A stretch of DNA of 5,583 nucleotides, taken from the NCBI GenBank assembly GCA_013205525.1, contig JABMMR010000011.1:1-5583 (forward strand), in the 5' to 3' direction. Of the stretch, positions 1 through 5,583 are shown piece by piece (position 1 is the stretch's first letter; each line of letters begins with the position of its first letter). This stretch comes from Burkholderiales bacterium (GTDB lineage: Bacteria; Pseudomonadota; Gammaproteobacteria; Burkholderiales; Burkholderiaceae_C). The notes beneath the pieces are model-generated. The model saw nothing but the letters and a program-made list of their open reading frames with translations. It was not told the origin of the DNA and did not search any database. A program made the translations under genes and the position numbers.

Positions 1-128
1 GGGATTTCCATGCCTTGGCCACGCAGCACGGCGACGACCAAGACCACGCTGGCCAAAAAACCCATAAATATCCAACCGGTGAGGCCGTGGCGGCCTGGCA
101 ATCCGTCGTTGGCAAGGCTGGGGTTCAT
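1..128 (-). CDS. puhC: N-terminus of the next puh-operon gene, probably photosynthetic complex assembly protein PuhC (3' part outside window)
   Basis: Only the first 42 residues are visible, so identification rests mainly on position directly after puhB, where puhC sits in most purple-bacterial clusters. The ATG at 128 overlaps the puhB stop (ATGA), and the frame runs open to the window edge. The sequence begins MNPSLANDGLPGRHGLTG, then a single hydrophobic segment at about residues 19-36 (WIFMGFLASVVLVVAVLR). A short cytoplasmic tail followed by one membrane anchor is what PuhC looks like: a membrane-anchored protein with a periplasmic domain that aids reaction centre and LH1 assembly. No clear ribosome site was seen, so coupling to puhB is likely. 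Another small membrane protein of the operon cannot be excluded from this fragment. Confidence 0.7.
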   Translation of the reverse strand, partial: MNPSLANDGLPGRHGLTGWIFMGFLASVVLVVAVLRGQGMEI

Positions 129-790
129 GCTGCAATTTCTTGCGTGGAAGCGCGAGGCGCATCGGTTGATGGCGATGTGTCACCCAGCATCACAGGCATG
201 TGCGGGTTGACAGCTTGCCAAGCTTGCACAATGCGTTCGCCTACATCGCTGACATTGGCAATGCAGCGCAAACTAGGCTCGGGGTGGCGCAGCACCCAAG
301 GGCGGGCATGGGGCCATAAATTGAGCCAAGCAATATGGTCGTTGCCGGCCAACTTCAGTGCGATATCGCCGCTGCCGTCGGCATTGGTTTTGAGTGAGGC
401 GCCGGCCAACATGCGCAAAGGCAAATTGAAGGTGAGGGTCAGCACCACACCAATGCGCATGACCACCCGCTTGTTGGTCAAGGTGTACATGGCTGTGCTG
501 GCTGTCAGCCAAGCCATGAGGCTGAGAATGGCCAGTGCCATGCTGCTCAGCACAAAGCTCAGCACCAAGGGCTTGAACACATTGCGCTCGGGTTCACCCA
601 GCAAATAGGTGGCTTGCAGCAGCATCATGACGGCGAAATACCAAGCCAAGGTGCGCACATGAAATACATCAATGGCCACTTGTTTCCATCTGGGCGCACC
701 TTGCCAAAGCAGCCGCTCGTCGGCAGGCAAGGCTTCAGGTAGCCCCAGCGCCGCCTCGAATTCATGTTCGTGGTTGGGATTGACTATCAA
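125..790 (-). CDS. puhB: Photosynthetic complex assembly protein PuhB
   Basis: PuhB is a membrane assembly factor for the reaction centre, thought to help assemble the H-containing complex; its mechanism is not settled. The product is 221 residues (family about 210-220). The N-terminus carries the family block GLPEALPADERLLWQGAPRW (16-35). Hydrophobic segments lie at about 47-65 (TLAWYFAVMMLLQATYLLG) and 73-99, followed by the PH-like block YTLTNKRVVMRIGVVL (102-117). The C-terminal part is soluble, with a Pro/Ser/Thr-rich tail. No ATG or GTG is available near the expected N-terminus. The only suitable start is TTG at 790, whose last two bases belong to the puhA stop. AGGAG stands 8 bases before this TTG, which supports it. 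The start leaves a short leader (MIVNPNHEHEFEAAL) before the conserved region. The stop overlaps the next gene's ATG as ATGA, suggesting coupled translation. Confidence 0.93.
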   Translation of the reverse strand: MIVNPNHEHEFEAALGLPEALPADERLLWQGAPRWKQVAIDVFHVRTLAWYFAVMMLLQATYLLGEPERNVFKPLVLSFVLSSMALAILSLMAWLTASTAMYTLTNKRVVMRIGVVLTLTFNLPLRMLAGASLKTNADGSGDIALKLAGNDHIAWLNLWPHARPWVLRHPEPSLRCIANVSDVGERIVQAWQAVNPHMPVMLGDTSPSTDAPRASTQEIAA

Positions 791-1548
791 AACATGGGCT
801 CCTGACGTTCGGGTGTGGCGTACAAAGTACCCGCACCGTAGTAAGCGGTGATTTTTTCTTCTTCGAGCAAGGTGATTTGTTCCATGCTCTTGGTTTTCGG
901 CACATTGGCAAATTGGCCGGCCAAGATGGCACCGACAAACACACCCTTGGATTTAATGCGTGAGAAAGTCATGGGCAGTAACACGGTCTGACCTCCCGTG
1001 AGGCTCACCTCAAGGTAGCGAAACATCATTTCAGCGCGGTCAATCCACAGGTCTTTGACGGTGCCGGCCAGTTGTTTGTCTGCGCCGTAAACAGGTAAAC
1101 CACGGGGGTCGACATCTTGGGACATGACGCCATGGTCGGCAGCGATGCGCAAAGGCACGATCTTGATGTGGTTGCCGTGGTAAAGGTCGGGTTCGTCCGC
1201 ACGGGCTGCCCAAGCGCCTGGGCCCACGCCCGCCAACAAGGGGTCGCCCACGGGCTCTAGGGGTGCACCCAACCAACCATGTGTGGGTTGCGCCGAGTAA
1301 GTGCTGTCTAAACGGTTGACATCCGGCGCCAAGACTTCACGGCCATTAGCCAGTTTGTAAACCTTGGGCTCGGGTATGGGCCAGCCGGTTTGCTTAGGAC
1401 CCCCTTCGTCGCGGCCGTTGTCCAACGGATAACCTTCGCGGTGGCCTTCGCGTACAAGGTAAAAAATCAAACCCGCAAAAAAAGCCCAAAACATGTAGAG
1501 CACGATTTGTGCAACATCAACGTACTGGGTAATAGCACCTGTTTCCAT
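787..1548 (-). CDS. puhA: Photosynthetic reaction centre H subunit
   Basis: PuhA is the H subunit of the type II reaction centre. It anchors in the membrane by one helix, caps the L/M subunits on the cytoplasmic face and provides the proton path to the secondary quinone. The product is 253 residues (family about 250-260). A short periplasmic start (METGAITQYVD) leads into one membrane helix at about 12-33 (VAQIVLYMFWAFFAGLIFYLV), then a charged REGHREGYPLD. The C-terminal PRC-barrel half shows LPVYGADKQLAGTVKDLWID, RYLEVSL, TLLEEEKITAYYGAGTLYA and TPER. Asp170 and Glu173 in WIDRAE fall at the same numbers as the known H-subunit proton-transfer residues of Rhodobacter sphaeroides. The ATG at 1548 has the strongest ribosome site of the window, AAGGAGA with 6 bases of spacing. 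The stop overlaps the puhB start (TTGA). High translation fits a structural subunit needed in large amounts. Confidence 0.97.
   Translation of the reverse strand: METGAITQYVDVAQIVLYMFWAFFAGLIFYLVREGHREGYPLDNGRDEGGPKQTGWPIPEPKVYKLANGREVLAPDVNRLDSTYSAQPTHGWLGAPLEPVGDPLLAGVGPGAWAARADEPDLYHGNHIKIVPLRIAADHGVMSQDVDPRGLPVYGADKQLAGTVKDLWIDRAEMMFRYLEVSLTGGQTVLLPMTFSRIKSKGVFVGAILAGQFANVPKTKSMEQITLLEEEKITAYYGAGTLYATPERQEPMF
799..803 (-). promoter_or_regulatory. Ribosome binding site deciding the TTG start of puhB
   Basis: AGGAG on the coding strand, inside the last codons of puhA, lies 8 bases before the TTG at 790. No ATG in the puhB frame is available nearby, so this site is the main support for the unusual start codon. 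Confidence 0.7.
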
Positions 1549-1554
1549 GGTAAG

Positions 1555-1561
1555 TCTCCTT
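1555..1561 (-). promoter_or_regulatory. Strong ribosome binding site of puhA
   Basis: AAGGAGA on the coding strand lies 6 bases before the puhA ATG. It is the closest match to the Shine-Dalgarno consensus in the window and confirms the start at 1548. The neighbouring bch genes have weaker sites, which fits a higher translation rate for a structural subunit. Confidence 0.85.
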
Positions 1562-1585
1562 AAAGTGCGCCTGACAAAAAATCAC

Positions 1586-3004
1586 TCAACCTGGCAGTTC
1601 TGCCAGCCCCAAACCTCGAGTCCTTGAGGCCAAAGCCGGCTTACGGCTGACCAAGGGCCCCAAAGCAATCAACACCACAAACATCATGACCATCTCGGTC
1701 TGAAAAACAAAGTTGTAGCCGGTGACGTCGGAGACCAGCACTTCGCCCAACCATCCTTGGGTAGCTAATCCCCCGACCACGTCTCGGGCGACGCCGCCCA
1801 AGGCCATGGCGATACCCGAGGCCGTGGCCTGTACCGCACCCCAAGCGCCCAGCACCATGCCAGCGTGTTTGGATTCAGCCATCTCCATGGCGGTCAGCAA
1901 CATGCCCACCGAGAACAAACCACCGCCAAAACCAATCAAGGCCGCGCCCATTTGAAACAAAACAGGCGAACCCAAGGGGGCAGAAAAAATAACGCAGGAG
2001 AAGGCTGGTAAACCCAACAAAGCACCCATGGCCGCCAGCCTGACAGCGTCAATATGGCGCAGCATGCGGGTCGACAGCACAAAGGCCAGCAAAGCCCCGC
2101 CGGCACTCAAAGCGGTGAGGCCGCTGGTTGAGCCCACACCCAAGCCCAGTATTTGGCCGCCATAGGGCTCGAGCACGATGTCTTGCATGCTGAAAGCCGC
2201 CGAGCCCAAACCCACGGTCCACAAAAACCGCTTCATATGCGGCACCTCTATGAAGGCGCGCCAGTTTTGCGAGAAGCCATCTGGGTCGCGTGCGCCGCGT
2301 TTGGCGCTGCGGGCTTCTTGTCTCCACAGCGAGATGAGGTTAATGAAGATGACGATGGTGGCACAGCCTTGCACCGCTTGAATCAGTCGAAGGGGCGAGA
2401 AATTGGCCAACAACAGACTGAGCAAGCCGCTGCCCAAAATGAGACCTACCAAGAGCATGGCATAGAGCAAGGCCACCACGCGGGGGCGCTTGTCAGCGGG
2501 GGCAACGTCGGTGGCCAGCGCCAAGCCGGCGGTTTGGGTGATTTGCATGCCTGCACCCACCAGCAAAAATGCCAGAACAGCGCCGATGCGGCCCACCAGT
2601 ACAAAACCTTCGCGGGGTTCGCTCAGGTTCATCAGGGCAAACGGCATGATGGCCAAACCGCCAAACATCAGTAAACTGCCTACCCACATATAAGGAATAC
2701 GACGCAAACCTAATGCCGAAGGATGGGTGTCGCTTCGGTAGCCAATCAGGGCGCGCAACGGCGCAAACACCAAAGGCAGGGCGACAGCGATAGCTACCCA
2801 AGCCGCGGGCACTGCCAATTCGACGATCATTACGCGGTTCAAGGTGCCCACCAACAGCGCCATGGTCAAGCCTATGGACAGCTGAAACATGGCCAAGCGC
2901 AACATACGACCCAGCGGCAACTGTGGCGACGCTGCATCCGCAAAAGGCACGTACTGCACCATCAGCGATTGCATCCATGCGGGGGGGCGAAAGGCGAACT
3001 TCAT
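1586..3004 (-). CDS. lhaA: PucC-family light-harvesting 1 / reaction centre assembly protein LhaA
   Basis: LhaA is a major-facilitator-like inner-membrane protein of the PucC/BCD family. It helps assemble the LH1 antenna around the reaction centre, probably by delivering or chaperoning bacteriochlorophyll. The product is 472 residues with about 12 hydrophobic segments, for example at roughly 36-55, 65-83, 104-125, 137-160, 175-200, 207-226, 262-276, 295-312, 322-341, 347-371, 381-404 and 432-452. Family blocks seen are APLRALIGYRSDTH (81-94), LGLRRIPYMW (98-107), ALATDVAP (162-169) and FSMQDIVLEPYGGQILG (271-287). The ATG at 3004 is preferred over an in-frame GTG at 3022 because GGAGG lies 5 bases before it and the start overlaps the bchM stop as ATGA. 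The end of the gene contains an inverted repeat, and 37 bases separate it from puhA. LhaA and PucC are hard to tell apart by sequence alone; the position between bchM and puhA supports LhaA. Confidence 0.95.
   Translation of the reverse strand: MKFAFRPPAWMQSLMVQYVPFADAASPQLPLGRMLRLAMFQLSIGLTMALLVGTLNRVMIVELAVPAAWVAIAVALPLVFAPLRALIGYRSDTHPSALGLRRIPYMWVGSLLMFGGLAIMPFALMNLSEPREGFVLVGRIGAVLAFLLVGAGMQITQTAGLALATDVAPADKRPRVVALLYAMLLVGLILGSGLLSLLLANFSPLRLIQAVQGCATIVIFINLISLWRQEARSAKRGARDPDGFSQNWRAFIEVPHMKRFLWTVGLGSAAFSMQDIVLEPYGGQILGLGVGSTSGLTALSAGGALLAFVLSTRMLRHIDAVRLAAMGALLGLPAFSCVIFSAPLGSPVLFQMGAALIGFGGGLFSVGMLLTAMEMAESKHAGMVLGAWGAVQATASGIAMALGGVARDVVGGLATQGWLGEVLVSDVTGYNFVFQTEMVMMFVVLIALGPLVSRKPALASRTRGLGLAELPG
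1591..1606 (-). other. Inverted repeat (6-bp stem) at the lhaA 3' end, followed by a T-tract
   Basis: On the coding strand the last codons of lhaA read CTGGCA-GAAC-TGCCAG, a perfect 6-base stem with a 4-base loop. After 9 more bases, which include the lhaA stop, comes a run of six T (1581-1576). The 9-base spacer makes it a poor standard intrinsic terminator, since the T run should follow the stem directly. It may instead slow or partly end transcription, or mark an mRNA end or processing point before puhA. It sits in the only sizeable gap of the window. Function is inference. Confidence 0.45.
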
Positions 3005-3726
3005 GTGCGCCTCCACTCCCAAGCTTGCGAGGTGTAAAAGCCGCTGGAGACGCGTTTCATTTGGCCTGGACGCCAGCCGTGTTGGCGCACCCCGCGCTCT
3101 ATATACACATGCAAAGTGGTTTTGCGAATTGGGGCGAGCTGGGGCGAGCGGTCTGTGCGCGGGAACAAGCGCCCCATGGCATGGGCCGTGGCCAGCAGCG
3201 GCGAGTGCGGCGCAAAAGTAAACAACACCGATTTGCGGGTGCGCTTGGTGAGGGCTTCAACCGCGTTGGCGATGGTTTGGGTGTCGTAATGGATGAGCGA
3301 GTCCATGCACACCACATGGTCGAATTCGCCGTGCTCGGGGCTGAGCATGTCGCCAGACAAAAAAGTGATGCTGCCACCTTGGGCGCTGAGCGCGGGGTTG
3401 CTCATCAGCTCTTGTGCATGGCGCTCGCGGGCCAAATTCACCAAGGTGGGTGAGAGGTCGATGGCTACAACCTCGGCGCCGCGCTGCATGGCCTCTTGCG
3501 CCAAAGCGCCGGTGCCGCAACCTGCGTCGAGCAGTCGCAAGCCTCGCATGTCTTGGGGCAACCAAGACAAGAGAGTGTGGCGCATTTCATCGCGGCCTTT
3601 GCGCACGGTGGCGCGTATGCGCCCCACCGGGGCATTGGAGGTGAGTACCTCCCATGCCTTGGCTGCTGTGCGGTCGAAATAGTGTTCTATTTCGCCGCGG
3701 CGCGCTACATAACTGGCTTGGTTCAT
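3001..3726 (-). CDS. bchM: Magnesium-protoporphyrin IX methyltransferase
   Basis: BchM transfers a methyl group from S-adenosylmethionine to the ring-C propionate of Mg-protoporphyrin IX, giving the monomethyl ester, the step after Mg chelation. The product is 241 residues, close to the family's 220-240. It opens with EIEHYFDRTA (12-21), a strong BchM signature. The SAM-binding Rossmann fold shows motif I LLDAGCGTG (65-73), the acidic strand end VVAIDLS (86-92) and VVCMDSLIHY (138-147). RLFPRTDRSP (186-195) and the end SSGFYTSQAWEW (227-238) are also typical. I chose the ATG at 3726, one base after the bchL stop, because the protein then begins MNQASYVARR as relatives do. A TTG at 3750 would add eight residues read through the bchL end and is less likely. 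The ribosome site is weak (GGGA, 10 bases upstream), so translation probably couples to bchL. The stop overlaps the lhaA start by 4 bases (ATGA). Confidence 0.96.
   Translation of the reverse strand: MNQASYVARRGEIEHYFDRTAAKAWEVLTSNAPVGRIRATVRKGRDEMRHTLLSWLPQDMRGLRLLDAGCGTGALAQEAMQRGAEVVAIDLSPTLVNLARERHAQELMSNPALSAQGGSITFLSGDMLSPEHGEFDHVVCMDSLIHYDTQTIANAVEALTKRTRKSVLFTFAPHSPLLATAHAMGRLFPRTDRSPQLAPIRKTTLHVYIERGVRQHGWRPGQMKRVSSGFYTSQAWEWRRT
3010..3014 (-). promoter_or_regulatory. Ribosome binding site deciding the lhaA start
   Basis: GGAGG, inside the last codons of bchM, lies 5 bases before the ATG at 3004. It favours this start over the in-frame GTG at 3022, which is upstream of the site. Confidence 0.75.
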
Positions 3727-3727
3727 T

Positions 3728-4660
<933 letters not shown>

Positions 4661-5583
4661 TCAACGGCTGAAATGAGCCTTGGCTTCGTACATGGTCTCT
4701 ACCGTGATCTGCGCGAGGCCGCGTTCACGGGCAAAAGTTTCGGTGTTGCGGCGGGCTTTGCTGCGGACAAAAAACGGTATTTTTTTGAGTTCTTTTTCCG
4801 CCTCGGGCGCCCAACTGCTTTCGTTGCTGGCAGGATCATCTGAGACCACCGCAGCTTGTGCCACTGCTGCTTTTTGCGGCACAACGGTGTGGCCCGAGCC
4901 CAAATGCGAGGGCGCAGCACCGTCGTGGAATTCGAAGTCCTCGCGGAACATGCCCAGCAGGTGTTCTTCTAGGCCCATCATGAGCGGGTGCACCCAGGTG
5001 TCGAACAAGACATTGGCGCCTTCAAAGCCCATTTGTGGTGCGTAGCGAGCGGGGAAATCTTGCACATGCATGGGCGCAGAAATGACTGCACAAGGCACGC
5101 CCAAGCGTTTGGCGATGTGGCGCTCCATTTGGGTGCCCAAGAGCAGCTCGGGATGCTGGGCTTTGACCGCGTCTTCGACTTCCAAATAGTCGTCGGAGAT
5201 CAGGGCCTCAATGCCATAGAGCTTGGCCGCGTCGCGCACTTCACGGGCGAACTCGCGGCTGTAAGTGCCCAAGCCCACCACTTCAAAGCCCATTTCTTGG
5301 TGTGCCACGCGAGCGGCAGCAATCGCATGGGTGGCGTCGCCAAACACAAAGACGCGCTTGCCGGTGAGGTAGGTGGAGTCGACCGACTTGGCGTACCACT
5401 TGGCGCGTGAATCTTGGCTGTAGTCGGCCAAGGTTTTACCGCTATCGACCAAACCTGCAAGCGTGCGTACTTCTTGAATGAAATCGAGGGTGCCATTCAC
5501 GCCATAGGGTATGGCTTGGGTAAAGGGCTGTTCGCAACTGCGTTGCAACCATTGGGCGGTGGTGCGCGCCAACTCGGGGTAAA
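4661..5583 (-). CDS. bchB: Light-independent protochlorophyllide reductase subunit B, C-terminal part (5' end outside window)
   Basis: BchB pairs with BchN to form the catalytic NB component of DPOR, which reduces ring D of protochlorophyllide to chlorophyllide in the dark using electrons from BchL. The frame stays open to the window edge, so 306 residues are visible of a protein that is usually about 510-530 long. The N-terminal part, including the aspartate that helps hold the NB iron-sulphur cluster, is missing. Visible family signatures are [13 protein letters not shown] at the edge, [50 protein letters not shown], and the His-rich [14 protein letters not shown] followed by REDFEFHD. A polar, Ala-rich linker then leads to the last ~50 residues ([20 protein letters not shown] to the end), the typical C-terminal DPOR subunit B domain. 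The Asp of FGDATHA probably corresponds to the proposed catalytic proton donor; that mapping is from memory. The gene ends 21 bases before bchL, with no bchH between. The TTG at 5572 is internal, not the real start. Confidence 0.96.
   Translation of the reverse strand, partial: YPELARTTAQWLQRSCEQPFTQAIPYGVNGTLDFIQEVRTLAGLVDSGKTLADYSQDSRAKWYAKSVDSTYLTGKRVFVFGDATHAIAAARVAHQEMGFEVVGLGTYSREFAREVRDAAKLYGIEALISDDYLEVEDAVKAQHPELLLGTQMERHIAKRLGVPCAVISAPMHVQDFPARYAPQMGFEGANVLFDTWVHPLMMGLEEHLLGMFREDFEFHDGAAPSHLGSGHTVVPQKAAVAQAAVVSDDPASNESSWAPEAEKELKKIPFFVRSKARRNTETFARERGLAQITVETMYEAKAHFSR

Noticed and set aside
15..608. A 197-codon plus-strand open frame opposite puhB and the puhC start.
   Set aside because: Shadow of puhB: low-complexity Ser/Met/Ala-rich translation with no recognisable domain and crossing two real genes.
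1077..1093. TGT...ACA pairs resembling PpsR/CrtJ operator half-sites (also near 178-194 and 1305-1321).
   Set aside because: The spacing is 11 bases rather than the TGT-N12-ACA consensus, and they lie inside genes; chance occurrence is likely.
2153..2674. A 173-codon plus-strand open frame opposite lhaA.
   Set aside because: Gln/His/Gly-rich translation is the expected complement of a gene for a hydrophobic membrane protein; no family signature.
3131..3149. Two copies of a 9-base unit (GGGGCGAGC) 10 bases apart inside bchM.
   Set aside because: It lies in coding sequence for a normal-looking SPQLAP stretch; two short copies are not evidence of a functional repeat.

Overview
This window is a piece of a bacterial photosynthesis gene cluster. 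All seven genes lie on the minus strand, so transcription runs from the high coordinates to the low ones. In reading order they are bchB (5' part missing), bchL, bchM, lhaA, puhA, puhB and the first codons of what is probably puhC. They encode bacteriochlorophyll synthesis enzymes, an antenna/reaction-centre assembly transporter-like protein, the reaction-centre H subunit and its assembly factors. The source is a purple (anoxygenic phototrophic) proteobacterium. The sequence style, moderate GC and gene order suggest a betaproteobacterium of the Burkholderiales (Limnohabitans/Rhodoferax/Rubrivivax-like), but that placement is inference from memory, not a computed result.

Layout, high to low coordinate. 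Bases 5583-4661 hold the C-terminal 306 residues of BchB, a catalytic subunit of the dark-operative protochlorophyllide reductase (DPOR). Bases 4639-3728 hold complete BchL, the nitrogenase-like iron protein that feeds electrons to BchN/BchB. Bases 3726-3001 hold BchM, the Mg-protoporphyrin IX methyltransferase. Bases 3004-1586 hold LhaA, a 12-helix PucC-family membrane protein. Bases 1548-787 hold PuhA, bases 790-125 hold PuhB, and bases 128-1 hold the start of the next gene. The genes are packed almost without spacers: the largest gap is 37 bases, between lhaA and puhA, and three junctions are 4-base start/stop overlaps.

The genes work together. BchM and DPOR (BchL with BchN/BchB) act at successive stages of the pathway from Mg-protoporphyrin to chlorophyllide. 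LhaA, PuhB and probably PuhC help insert pigment-protein complexes into the membrane, and PuhA caps the reaction centre on the cytoplasmic face.

I see no previously undescribed system here. The points most worth a second look are the absence of bchH between bchB and bchL, where many purple-bacterial clusters carry it; a hairpin followed by a T-tract at the lhaA/puhA junction; and a TTG start for puhB that overlaps the puhA stop. No tRNA, rRNA, mobile element or CRISPR array was seen, and there is no gene-free stretch above 300 bases.
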